Positions 32,156 through 47,300 of a stretch of 64,000 bases of DNA are shown here, piece after piece. The stretch's first letter is position 1; the number at the start of each line of letters is the position of its first letter. A model generated the notes under the pieces. It was not told where the DNA came from, searched no databases, and was given only the letters and a program-made list of their open reading frames with translations. Origin of the DNA: Archivesica marissinica (lineage: Eukaryota > Mollusca > Bivalvia > Venerida > Vesicomyidae); NCBI GenBank assembly GCA_014843695.1, contig CM026403.1, positions 73,610,152 to 73,674,151 of the forward strand, given 5' to 3'. A program made the translations under genes and the position numbers.

Positions 32156-35100
32156 ACCTTCATGTATGTTCTACCATATATACCCGACCATACCTTCATG
32201 TATGTTCTACTGTATATACCCGGCCATACCTTCTACTGTATATACCCGGTCATACCTTCTACTGTATATACCCGGCCATACCTTGTACTGTATATACCCG
32301 GCCATACCTTCTACTGTATATACCCGGCCATACCTTGTACTGTATATACCCGGCCATACCTTCTACTGTATATACCCGGCCATACCTTGTACTGTATATA
32401 CCCGGCCATACCTTCTACTGTATATACCCGGCCATACCTTGTACTGTATATACCCGGCCATACTTCTACTGTATATACCCGCCATACCTTCTACTGTATA
32501 TACCCGGCCATACCTTGTACTGTATATACCCTGTCATACCCATATGTTCTACTGTATATACCCGGCCATACCTTGTACTGTATATACCCGGCCATACCTT
32601 CATGTATGTTCTACTGTATATACCCGGCCATACCTTCTACTGTATATACCTGGTCATACCTTCTACTGTATATACCCGGCCATACCTTGTACTGTATATA
32701 CCCGGCCATACCTTCTACTGTATATACCCGGTCATACCTTCATGTATGTTCTACTGTATATACCCGGCCATACCTTCTACTGTATATACCCGGTCATACC
32801 TTCATGTATGTTCTACTGTATATACCCGGCCATACCTTGTACTGTATATACCCGGTCATACCTTCTACTGTATATACCCGGTCATACCTTCTACTGTATA
32901 TACCCGGCCATACCTTCTACTGTATATACCCGGTCATACCTTCATGTATGTTCTATGTATATACCCGGTCATACCTTCATGTATGTTCTACTGTATATAC
33001 CCGGCCATACCTTCTACTGTATATACCCGGCCATACCTTCATGTATGTTCTACTGTATATACCCGGTCATACCTTCATGTATGTTCTATTGTATATACCC
33101 GGCCATACCTTCTACTGTATATACCCGGCCATACCTTCTACTGTATATACCCGGCCATACCTTGTTCTACTGTATATACCTGGCCATACCTTCTACTGTA
33201 TATACCCGGTCATACCTTCTACTGTATATACCCGGCCATACCTTGTACTGTATATACCCGGCCATACCTTCTACTGTATACACCCGGCCATACCTTCTAC
33301 TGTATATACCCGGCCATACCTTCTACTGTATATACCCGGCCATACCTTCATGTATGTTCTACTGTATATACCCGGCCATACCTTCTACTGTATATACCCG
33401 GTCATACCTTCTACTGTATATACCCGGTCATACCTTGTACTGTATATACCCGGCATACCTTCTACTGTATATACCCGGCCATACCTTCTACTGTATATAC
33501 CCGGCATACCTTCTACTGTATATACCCGCATACCTTTACTGTATATACCCGGTCATACCTTCTACTGTATATACCCAGCCATACCTTGTACTGTATATAC
33601 CCGGCCATACCTTCTACTGTATATACCCGGCCATACCTTGTTCTACTGTATATACCCGGCCATACCTACTGTATATACCCGCCATACCTTCTACTGTATA
33701 TACCCGGCCATACCTTCTACTGTATATACCCGGTCATACCTTCTACTGTATATACCCGCCATACCTTCTACTGTATATACCCGGCCATACCTTCTACTGT
33801 ATATACCCGGCATACCCAATTCTACTGTATATACCCGGCCATACCAAAACCCCAACCCAATTCTACTGTATATACCCGGCCATACCTTCACTGTATAACC
33901 CGCCAACCTTCTACTGTATATACCCGGCCATACCTTCTACTGTATATACCCGGCCATACCTCACAATACTGTATATACCCGGCCATACCTTCACCTACTG
34001 TATAACCCGCCAACCTTCTACTGTATATACCCGGCCATACCCACAACCCAACCCACACTGTATATACCCGGCCATACCTTCTACTGTATATACCCGGTCA
34101 TACCTTCATGTATGTTCTACTGTATATACCCGGCCATACCTTCTACTGTATATACCCGGTCATACCTTCTACTGTATATACCCGGTCATACCTTCTACTG
34201 TATATACCCGGCCATACCTTCTACTGTATATACCCGGTCATACCTTCTACTGTATCTTCTACTGTATATACCCGGTCATACCTTCATGTATGTTCTACTG
34301 TATATACCCGGCCATACCTTCTACTGTATATACCCGGCCATACCTTCATGTATGTTCTACTGTATATACCCGGTCATACCTTCATGTATGTTCTATTGTA
34401 TATACCCGGCCATACCTTCTACTGTATATACCCGGCCATACCTTCTACTGTATATACCCGGCCATACCTTCATGTATGTTCTACTGTATATACCTGGCCA
34501 TACCTTCTACTGTATATACCCGGTCATACCTTCTACTGTATATACCCGGCCATACCTTGTACTGTATATACCCGGCCATACCTTCTACTGTATACACCCG
34601 GCCATACCTTCTACTGTATATACCCGGCCATACCTTCTACTGTATATACCCGGCCATACCTTCATGTATGTTCTACTGTATATACCCGGCCATACCTTCT
34701 ACTGTATATACCCGGTCATACCTTCTACTGTATATACCCGGTCATACCTTGTACTGTATATACCCGGTCATACCTTCTACTGTATATACCCGGCCATACC
34801 TTCTACTGTATATACCCGGTCATACCTTCTACTGTATATACCCAGCCATACCTTGTACTGTATATACCCGGTCATACCTTCTACTGTATATACCCAGCCA
34901 TACCTTGTACTGTATATACCCGGTCATACCTTCTACTGTATATACCCGGCCATACCTTGTACTGTATATACCCGGCCATACCTTCTACTGTATATACCCG
35001 GCCATACCTTCATGTATGTTCTACTGTATATACCCGGCCATACCTTCATGTATGTTCTATTGTATATACCCGGCCATACCTTCATGTATGTTCTACTGTA

Positions 35101-38100
35101 TATACCCGGCCATACCTTCTACTGTATATACCCGGCCATACCTTCTACTGTATATACCCGGTCATACCTTCATGTATGTTCTACTGTATATACCCGGCCA
35201 TACCTTCATGTATGTTCTACTGTATATACCCGGCCATACCCAATTCTACTGTATATACCCGGTCATACCTTCATGTATGTTCTACTGTATATACCCGGTC
35301 ATACCTTCATGTATGTTCTACTGTATATACCCGGCCATACCTTCATGTATGTTCTACTGTATATACCCGGTCATACCTTCATGTATGTTCTACTGTATAT
35401 ACCCGGCCATACCTTCTACTGTATATACCCGGCCATACCTTCTACTGTATATACCCGGCCATACCTTCTACTGTATATACCCGGCCATACCTTCTACTGT
35501 ATATACCCGGCCATACCTTCTACTGTATATACCCGGTCATATCTTCATGTATGTTCTACTGTATATACCCGGTCATACCTTCATGTATGTTCTACTGTAT
35601 ATACCCGGTCATACCTTCATGTATGTTCTACTGTATATACCCGGTCATACCTTCTACTGTATATACCCGGTCATACCTTCTACTGTATATACCCGGCCAT
35701 ACCTTCTACTGTATATACCCGGCCATACCTTCTACTGTATATACCCGGCCATACCTTCATGTATGTTCTACTGTATATAGCCGGCCATACCTTCATGTAT
35801 GTTCTACTGTATATACCCGGCCATACCTTCATGTATGTTCTACTGTATATACTCGGCCATACCTTCTACTGTATATACCCGGCCATACCTTCATGTATGT
35901 TCTACTGTATATACCCGGCCATACCTTCTACTGTATATACCCAGTCATACCTTCTACTGTATATACCCGGTCATACCTTCTACTGTATATACCCGGTCAT
36001 ACCTTGTACTGTATATACCCGGTCATACCTTCTACTGTATATACCCGGCCATACCTTCTACTGTATATACCCGGTCATACCTTCTACTGTATATACCCAG
36101 CAATACCTTGTACTGTATATACCCGGTCATACCTTCTACTGTATATACCCAGCCATACCTTGTACTGTATATACCCGGCCATACCTTCTACTGTATATAC
36201 CCGGCCATACCTTCATGTATGTTCTACTGTATATACCCGGCCATACCTTCATGTATGTTCTATTGTATATACCCGGCCATACCTTCATGTATGTTCTACT
36301 GTATATACCCGGCCATACCTTCTACTGTATATACCCGGCCATACCTTCTACTGTATATACCCGATCATACCTTCATGTATGTTCTACTGTATATACCCGG
36401 TCATACGTTCATGTATGTTCTACTGTATATACCCGGCCATACCTTCTACTGTATATACCCGGCCATACCTTCTACTGTATATACCCGGCCATACCTTCAT
36501 GTATGTTCTACTGTATATACCTGGCCATACCTTCTACTGTATATACCCGGTCATACCTTCTACTGTATATACCCGGCCATACCTTGTACTGTATATACCC
36601 GGCCATACCTTCTACTGTATACACCCGGCCATACCTTCTACTGTATATACCCGGCCATACCTTCTACTGTATATACCCGGCCATACCTTCATGTATGTTC
36701 TACTGTATATACCCGGCCATACCTTCTACTGTATATACCCGGTCATACCTTCTACTGTATATACCCGGTCATACCTTGTACTGTATATACCCGGTCATAC
36801 CTTCTACTGTATATACCCGGCCATACCTTCTACTGTATATACCCGGTCATACCTTCTACTGTATATACCCAGCCATACCTTGTACTGTATATACCCGGTC
36901 ATACCTTCTACTGTATATACCCAGCCATACCTTGTACTGTATATACCCGGTCATACCTTCTACTGTATATACCCGGCCATACCTTGTACTGTATATACCC
37001 GGCCATACCTTCTACTGTATATACCCGGCCATACCTTCATGTATGTTCTACTGTATATACCCGGCCATACCTTCATGTATGTTCTATTGTATATACCCGG
37101 CCATACCTTCATGTATGTTCTACTGTATATACCCGGCCATACCTTCTACTGTATATACCCGGCCATACCTTCTACTGTATATACCCGGTCATACCTTCAT
37201 GTATGTTCTACTGTATATACCCGGCCATACCTTCATGTATGTTCTACTGTATATACCCGGCCATACCTTCATGTATGTTCTACTGTATATACCCGGTCAT
37301 ACCTTCATGTATGTTCTACTGTATATACCCGGCCATACCTTCATGTATGTTCTACTGTATATACCCGGTCATACCTTCATGTATGTTCTACTGTATATAC
37401 CCGGCCATACCTTCTACTGTATATACCCGGCCATACCTTCTACTGTATATACCCGGCCATACCTTCTACTGTATATACCCGGCCATACCTTCTACTGTAT
37501 ATACCCGGCCATACCTTCTACTGTATATACCCGGTCATACCTTCATGTATGTTCTACTGTATATACCCGGTCATACCTTCATGTATGTTCTACTGTATAT
37601 ACCCGGTCATACCTTCATGTATGTTCTACTGTATATACCCGGTCATACCTTCTACTGTATATACCCGGTCATACCTTCTACTGTATATACCCGGTCATAC
37701 CTTCTACTGTATATACCCGGCCATACCTTCTACTGTATATACCCGGCCATACCTTCTACTGTATATACCCGGCCATACCTTCATGTATGTTCTACTGTAT
37801 ATACCTGGCCATACCTTCATATATGTTCTACTGTATATACCCGGCCATACCTTCATGTATGTTCTACTGTATATACTCGGCCATACCTTCTACTGTATAT
37901 ACCCGGCCATACCTTCTACTGTATATACCCAGTCATACCTTCTACTGTATATACCCGGTCATACCTTCTACTGTATATACCCGGTCATACCTTGTACTGT
38001 ATATACCCGGTCATACCTTCTACTGTATATACCCGGCCATACCTTCTACTGTATATACCCGGTCATACCTTCTACTGTATATACCCAGCCATACCTTGTA

Positions 38101-41100
38101 CTGTATATACCCGGTCATACCTTCTACTGTATATACCCAGCCATACCTTGTACTGTATATACCCGGCCATACCTTGTACTGTATATACCCGGCCATACCT
38201 TCTACTGTATATACCCGGCCATACCTTCATGTATGTTCTACTGTATATACCCGGCCATACCTTCATGTATGTTCTATTGTATATACCCGGCCATACCTTC
38301 ATGTATGTTCTACTGTATATACCCGGCCATACCTTCTACTGTATCTACCCGGCCATACCTTCTACTGTATATACCCGGTCATACCTTCATGTATGTTCTA
38401 CTGTATATACCCGGTCATACGTTCATGTATGTTCTACTGTATATACCCGGCCATACCTTCTACTGTATATACCCGGTCATACCTTCTACTGTATATACCC
38501 GGCCATACCTTCTACTGTATATACCCGGTCATACCTTCATGTATGTTCTACTGTATATACCCGGCCATACCTTGTACTGTATATACCCGGTCATACCTTC
38601 ATGTATGTTCTACTGTATATACCCGGCCATACCTTCTACTGTATATACCCGGCCATACCTTCTACTGTATATACCCGGCCATACCTTCTACTGTATATAC
38701 CCGGCCATACCTTCTACTGTATATACCCGGCCATACCTTGTACTGTATATACCCGGCCATACCTTGTACTGTATATACCCGGCCATACCTTGTACTGTAT
38801 ATACCCGGCCATACCTTGTACTGTATATACCCGGCCATACCTTGTACTGTATATACCTGGCCATACCTTGTACTGTATATACCCGGCCATACCTTGTACT
38901 GTATATACCCGGCCATACCTTGTACTGTATATACCCGGCCATACCTTCTACTGTATATACCCGGTCATACCTTCTACTGTATATACCCGGTCATACCTTC
39001 ATGTATGTTCTATTGTATATACCCGGCCATACCTTCTACTGTATATACCCGGTCATACCTTCTACTGTATATACCCGGCCATACCTTCTACTGTATATAC
39101 CCGGTCATACCTTCTACTGTATATACCCGGCCATACCTTCTACTGTATATACCCGGTCATACCTTCTACTGTATATACCCGGTCATACCTTCATGTATGT
39201 TCTATTGTATATACCCGGTCATACCTTCTACTGTATATACCCGGCCATACCTTCTACTGTATATACCCAGCCATACCTTCTACTGTATATACCCGGTCAT
39301 ACCTTCTACTGTATATACCCGGCCATACCTTGTACTGTATATACCCAGCCATACCTTCTACTGTATATACCCGGCCATACCTTCTACTGTATATACCCGG
39401 TCATACCTTCTACTGTATATACCCGGTCATACCTTCAACTGTATATACCCGGCCATACCTTGTACTGTATATACCCAGCCATACCTTCTACCATATATAC
39501 CCGGTCATACCTTCTACTGTATATACCCGGTCATACCTTCTACTGTATATACCCGGCCATACCTTCATGTTGTTCTACGGTATATACCCGGCCATACCTT
39601 CTACTGTATATACCCGGCCATACCTTGTACTGTATATACCCGGCCATACCTTGTACTGTATATACCCGGCCAATACCTTGTACTGTATATACCCGGCCAT
39701 ACCTTGTACTGTATATACCCGGCCATACCTTGTACTGTATATACCCGGCCATACCTTGTACTGTATATACCCAGCCATACCTTGTACTGTATATACCCGG
39801 CCACACCTTGTACTGTATATACCTGGCCATACCTTGTACTGTATATACCCGGCCATACCTTGTACTGTATATACCCGGCCATACCTTGTACTGTATATAC
39901 CTGGCCATACCTTATACTGTATATACCCGGCCATACGTTGTACTGTATATACCCGGCCATACCTTGTACTATATACCCGGCCATACCTTGTACTGTATAT
40001 ACCCGGCCATACCTTGTACTGTATATACCCGGCCATACCTTGTACTGTATATACCCGGCCATACCTTCTACTGTATATACCCGGCCATATCTTCTACTGT
40101 ATATACCCGGCCATACCTTCTACTGTATATACCCGGCCATACCTTCTACTGTATATACCCGGCCATACCTTGTACTGTATATACCCAGCCATACCTTCTA
40201 CTGTATATACCCGGCCATACCTTGTACTGTATATACCCAGCCATACCTTCTACTGTATATACCCGGTCATACCTTCTACTGTATATACCCGGTCATACCT
40301 TCTACTGTATATACCCAGCCATACCTTCTACTGTATATACCCGGCCATACCTTCTACTGTATATACCCGGTCATACCTTCTACTGTATATACCCGGCCAT
40401 ACCTTCTACTGTATATACCCGGCCATACCTTCTACTGTATATACCCGGCCATACCTTCTACTGTATATACCCGGTCATACCTTCTACTGTATATACCCGG
40501 TCATACCTTCTACTGTATATACCCGGCCATACCTTCTACTGTATATACCCGGCCATACCTTCTACCATATATACCCGGTCATACCTTCTACTGTATATAC
40601 CCGGTCATACCTTCTACTGTATATACCCGGTCATACCTTCTACTGTATATACCCGGTCATACCTTCTACTGTATATACCCGGTCATACCTTCTACTGTAT
40701 ATACCCGGCCATACCTTCTACTGTATATACCCGGCCATACCTTCTACTGTATATACCCGGCCATACCTTCTACTGTATATACCCGGTCATACCTTCTACT
40801 GTATATACCCGGTCATACCTTCTACTGTATATACCCGGCCATACCTTCTACTGTATATACCCAGCCATACCTTCTACTGTATATACCCGGCCATACCTTC
40901 TACTGTATATACCCAGCCATACCTTGTACTGTATATACCTGGCCATACCTTGTACTGTATATACCCGGCCATACCTTCTACTGTATATACCCAGCCATAC
41001 CTTCTACTGTATATACCCAGCCATACCTTGTACTGTATATACCTGGCCATACCTTCTACTGTATATACCCGGTCATACCTTCGTGTATGTTCTACTGTAT

Positions 41101-43384
41101 ATACCCGGCCATACCTTCTACTGTATATACCCGGTCATACCTCTACTGTATATACCCGGTCATACCTTCTACCCTATATACCCGGCCATACCTTCATGTA
41201 TGTTCTACTGTATATACCCGGCTATACCTTCATGTATGTTCTACTGTATATACCCGGTCATACCTTCTACTGTATATACCCGGCCATACCTTCTACTGTA
41301 TATACCCGGTCATACCTTCTACCCTATATACCCGGCCATACCTTCATGTATGTTCTACTGTATATACCCGGCCATACCTTCATGTATGTTCTACTGTATA
41401 TACCCGGTCATACCTTCTACTGTATATACCCGGCCATACCTTCATGTATGTTCTACTGTATATACCCGGCCATACCTTCTACTGTATATACCCGGCCATA
41501 CCTTCATGTATGTTCTACCCTATATACCCGGCCATACCTTCATGTATGTTCTACTGTATATACCCGGTCATACCTTCTACTGTATATACCCGGCCATACC
41601 TTCATGTATGTTCTACTGTATATACCCGGCCATATCTTGTACTGTATATACCTGGTCATACCTTGTACTGTATATACCCGGCCATACCTTCATGTATGTT
41701 CTACTGTATATACCCGGCCATACCTTGTACTGTATATACCCGGCCATACCTTGTACTGTATATACCCGGCCATACCTTCTACTGTATATACCCGGCCATA
41801 CCTTGTACTGTATATACACAGCCATACCTTCTACTGTATATACCCGGCCATACCTTCTACTGTATATACCCGGCCATACCTTGTACTGTATATACCCGGC
41901 CATACCTTCTACTGTATATACCCGGTCATATCTTCTACTGTATATACCCGGCCATACCTTGTACTGTATATACCCGGCCATACCTTGTACTGTATATACC
42001 CGGCCATACCTTGTACTGTATATACCCGGTCATACCTTGTACTGTATATACCCGGCCATACCTTGTACTGTATATACCCGGCCATACCTTGTACTGTATA
42101 TACCCGGCCATACCTTCTACTGTATATACCCGGCCATACCTTGTACTGTATATACCCGGCCATACCTTCTACTGTATATACCACGTCATACCTTCCACTG
42201 TATATACCCGGCCATACTTTGTACTGTATATACCCGGCCATACCTTGTACTGTATATACCCGCTCATACCATGTACTGTATATACCCGGCCATACCCTCT
42301 ACTGTATATACCCGGCCATACCTTTATGTATTTTCTACTGTATATACCCGGTCATACCTTGTACTGTATATACCCGGTGATACCTTGTACTGTATATACC
42401 CGGCCATACCTTCTACTGTATATACCCGGCCATACCTTGTACTGTATATACCTGGCCATACCTTCTACTGTATATACCCGGCCATACCTTGTACTGTATA
42501 TACCTGGCCATACCTTGTACTGTATATACCCGGCCATACCTTCTACTGTATATACCCGGTCATACCTTCTACTGTATATACCCGGTCATACCTTGTACTG
42601 TATATACCCGGTCATACCTTCTACTGTATATACCCGGCCATACCTTCTACTGTATATACCCGGTCATACCTTCTACTGTATATACCCAGCCATACCTTGT
42701 ACTGTATATACCCGGTCATACCTTCTACTGTATATACCCAGCCATACCTTGTACTGTATATACCCGGCCATACCTTGTACTGTATATACCCGGCCATACC
42801 TTCTACTGTATATACCCGGCCATACCTTCATGTATGTTCTACTGTATATACCCGGCCATACCTTCATGTATGTTCTATTGTATATACCCGGCCATACCTT
42901 CATGTATGTTCTACTGTATATACCCGGCCATACCTTCTACTGTATATACCCGGCCATACCTTCTACTGTATATACCCGGTCATACCTTCATGTATGTTCT
43001 ACTGTATATACCCGGTCATACCTTCATGTATGTTCTACTGTATATACCCGGCCATACCTTCTACTGTATATACCCGGTCATACCTTCTACTGTATATACC
43101 CGGCCATACCTTCTACTGTATATACCCGGTCATACCTTCATGTATGTTCTACTGTATATACCCGGCCATACCTTGTACTGTATATACCCGGTCATACCTT
43201 CATGTATGTTCTACTGTATATACCCGGCCATACCTTCTACTGTATATACCCGGCCATACCTTCATGTTGCTACTGTATATACCCGGCCATACCTTCTACT
43301 GTATATACCCGGCCATACCTTGTACTGTATATACCCGGCCATACCTTGTACTGTATATACCCGGCCATACCTTGTACTGTATAT
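32156..43384. repeat. 26/36-bp satellite, 11.2 kb, roughly 400 units
   Basis: The basic 26-bp unit contains TACTGTATATACCCGG and CCATACCTT. Variants: CTTCTAC against CTTGTAC, CGGCC against CGGTC or CCAGCC, and a 36-bp form with a 10-bp insertion (CATGTATGTT). Multi-unit blocks are duplicated: the private TATACACCC variant recurs at 33,277, 34,591 and 36,618 with the same neighbours, and about 680 bp at 37,980 recurs at 42,581. All three forward frames are open for up to 3,400 codons, but this follows from one stop-free 26-residue cycle and is not evidence of a protein. The block 33,440-34,060 is full of indels. Right end lost in the gap. Confidence 0.95.
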
Positions 43385-44384
43385 NNNNNNNNNNNNNNNN
43401 NNNNNNNNNNNNNNNNNNNNNNNNNNNNNNNNNNNNNNNNNNNNNNNNNNNNNNNNNNNNNNNNNNNNNNNNNNNNNNNNNNNNNNNNNNNNNNNNNNNN
43501 NNNNNNNNNNNNNNNNNNNNNNNNNNNNNNNNNNNNNNNNNNNNNNNNNNNNNNNNNNNNNNNNNNNNNNNNNNNNNNNNNNNNNNNNNNNNNNNNNNNN
43601 NNNNNNNNNNNNNNNNNNNNNNNNNNNNNNNNNNNNNNNNNNNNNNNNNNNNNNNNNNNNNNNNNNNNNNNNNNNNNNNNNNNNNNNNNNNNNNNNNNNN
43701 NNNNNNNNNNNNNNNNNNNNNNNNNNNNNNNNNNNNNNNNNNNNNNNNNNNNNNNNNNNNNNNNNNNNNNNNNNNNNNNNNNNNNNNNNNNNNNNNNNNN
43801 NNNNNNNNNNNNNNNNNNNNNNNNNNNNNNNNNNNNNNNNNNNNNNNNNNNNNNNNNNNNNNNNNNNNNNNNNNNNNNNNNNNNNNNNNNNNNNNNNNNN
43901 NNNNNNNNNNNNNNNNNNNNNNNNNNNNNNNNNNNNNNNNNNNNNNNNNNNNNNNNNNNNNNNNNNNNNNNNNNNNNNNNNNNNNNNNNNNNNNNNNNNN
44001 NNNNNNNNNNNNNNNNNNNNNNNNNNNNNNNNNNNNNNNNNNNNNNNNNNNNNNNNNNNNNNNNNNNNNNNNNNNNNNNNNNNNNNNNNNNNNNNNNNNN
44101 NNNNNNNNNNNNNNNNNNNNNNNNNNNNNNNNNNNNNNNNNNNNNNNNNNNNNNNNNNNNNNNNNNNNNNNNNNNNNNNNNNNNNNNNNNNNNNNNNNNN
44201 NNNNNNNNNNNNNNNNNNNNNNNNNNNNNNNNNNNNNNNNNNNNNNNNNNNNNNNNNNNNNNNNNNNNNNNNNNNNNNNNNNNNNNNNNNNNNNNNNNNN
44301 NNNNNNNNNNNNNNNNNNNNNNNNNNNNNNNNNNNNNNNNNNNNNNNNNNNNNNNNNNNNNNNNNNNNNNNNNNNNNNNNNNNN
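43385..44384. other. Assembly gap (1,000 N)
   Basis: Exactly 1,000 N, placed at the switch from the 26/36-bp satellite to a 37-bp satellite, so the junction between the two arrays is not observed. Confidence 0.99.
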
Positions 44385-47300
44385 GTAACCGACATGGACT
44401 GGTTAACCTATTCAACAATAAGTAGCAGACATGGACTGGTTAACCTATTCAACAATAAGTAACTGACATGGACTGGGTTAACCTATTCAACAATAAGTAA
44501 CTGACATGGACTGGTTAACCTATTCAACAATAAGTAACCGACATGGACTGGTTAACCTATTCAACAATAAGTAACAGACATGGACTGGTTAACCTATTCA
44601 ACAATAATTAACTGACATGGACTGGTTAACCTATTCAACAATAAGTAACCGACATGGACTGGTTAACCTATTCAACAATAAGTAACTGACATGGACTGGT
44701 TAACCTATTCAACAATAAGTAACTGACATGGACTGGTTAACCTATTCAACAATAAGTAACTGACATGGACTGGTTAACCTATTCAACAATAAGTAACCGA
44801 CATGGACTGGTTAACCTATTCAACAATAAGTAACTGACATGGACGGTTAACCTATTCAACAATAAGTAACTGACATGGACTTGTTAACCTATTCAACAAT
44901 AAGTAACTGACATGGACTGGTTAACCTATTCAACAATAAGTAACTGACATGGACTGGTTAACCTATTCAACAATAAGTAACTGACATGGACTGGTTAACC
45001 TATTCAACAATAAGTAACCGACATGGACTGGTTAACCTATTCAACAATAAGTAGCAGACATGGACTGGTTAACCTATTCAACAATAAGTAACTGACATGG
45101 ACTGGTTAGCCTATTCAACAATAAGTAACCGACATGAACTGGTTAACCTATTCAACAATAAGTAACTGACATGGACTGGTTAACCTATTCAACAATAAGT
45201 AACTGACATGGACTGGTTAACCTATTCAACAATAAGTAACCGACATGGACTGGTTAACCTATTCAACAATAAGTAACCGACATGGACTGGTTAACCTATT
45301 CAACAATAAGTAACCGACATGGACTGGTTAACCTATCAACAATAAGTAACTGACATGGACTGGTTAACCTATTCAACAATAAGTAACTGACATGGACTGG
45401 GTTAACCTATTCAACAATAAGTAACGACATGGACTGGTTAACCTATTCAACAATAAGTAACTGACATGGACTGGTTAACCTATTCAACAATAAGTAACAG
45501 ACATGGACTGGTAACCTATTCAACAATAAGTAAATGACATGGACTGGTTAACCTATTCAACAATAAGTAACCGACATGGACTGGTTAACCTATTCAACAA
45601 TAAGTAACTGACATGGACTGGTTAACCTATTCAACAATAAGTAACTGACATGGACTGGTTAACCTATTCAACAATAAGTAACTGACATGGACTGGTTAAC
45701 CTATTCAACAATAAGTAACTGACATGGACTGGTTAACCTATTCAACAATAAGTAACTGACATGGACTAGTAACCTATTCAACAATAAGTAACTGACATGG
45801 ACTGGTTAACCTATTCAACAATAAGTAACTGACATGGACTGGTTAACCTATTCAACAATAAGTAACTGACATGGACTGGTTAACTATTCAACAATAAGTA
45901 ACCGACATGGACTGGTTAACCTATTCAACAATAAGTAACTGACATGAACTGGTTAACCTATTCAACAATAAGTAACTGACATGGACTGGTTAACCTATTC
46001 AACAATAAGTAACTGACATGGACTGGTTAACCTATTCAACAATAAGTAACTGACATGGACTGGTTAACCTATTCAACAATAAGTAACTGACATGGACTGG
46101 TTAACCTATTCAACAATAAGTAACCAACATGGACTGGTTAACCTATTCAACAATAGGTAACTGACATGGACTGGTTAACCTATTCAATAATAACTAACTG
46201 ACATGGACTGGTTAACCTATTCAACAATAAGTAAATGACATGGACTGGTTAACCTATTCAACAATAAGTAACCGACATGGACTGGTTAACCTATTCAACA
46301 ATAAGTAACTGACATGGACTGGTTAACCTATTCAACAATAAGTAACCGACATGGACTGGTTAACCTATTCAACAATAAGTAACTGACATGGACTGGTTAA
46401 CCTATTCAACAATAAGTAACTGACATGGACTGGTTAACCTATTCAACAATAAGTAACCAACATGGACTGGTTAACCTATTCAACAATAGGTAACTGACAT
46501 GGACTGGTTAACCTATTCAATAATAACTAACTGACATGGACTGGTTAACCTATTCAACAATAAGTAAATGACATGGACTGGTTAACCTATTCAACAATAA
46601 GTAACCGACATGGACTGGTTAACCTATTCAACAATAAGTAACTGACATGGACTGGTTAACCTATTCAACAATAAGTAACCGACATGGACTGGTTAATCTA
46701 TTCAACAATAAGTAACCGACATGGACTGGTTAACCTATTCAACAATAAGTAACTGACATGGACTGGTTAACCTATTCAACAATAAGTAACTGACATGGAC
46801 TGGTTAACCTATTCAACAATAAGTAACCGATATGGACTGGTTAACCTATTCAACAATAAGTAACCGACATGGACTTGTTAACCTATTCAACAATAAGTAA
46901 CCGACATGGACTGGTTAACCTATTCAACAATAAGTAACTGACATGGACTGGTTAACCTATTCAACAATAAGTAACCGACATGGACTGGTTAACCTATTCA
47001 ACAATAAGTAACCGACATGGACTGGTTAATCTATTCAACAATAAGTAACTGACATGGACTGGTTAACCTATTCAACAATAAGTAACTGACATGGACTGGA
47101 TAAGCTATTCAACAATAAGTAACTGACATGGACTGGTTAACCTATTCAACAATAGGTAACTGACATGGACTGGTTAACCTATTCAACAATAAGTAACCGA
47201 CTTGGACTGGTTAACCTATTCAACAATAAGTAACCGACATGGACTGGTTAACCTATTCAACAATAAGTAACCGACATGGACTGGTTAACCTATTCAACAA

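Noticed and set aside
34108..44425. Open frames of more than 3,400 codons on the + strand
   Set aside because: The 26-bp unit gives the same 26-residue cycle in all three frames; a random 26-codon cycle has about a 29% chance of no stop. The frames also run into N bases and have no start, splice or non-repeat coding support.
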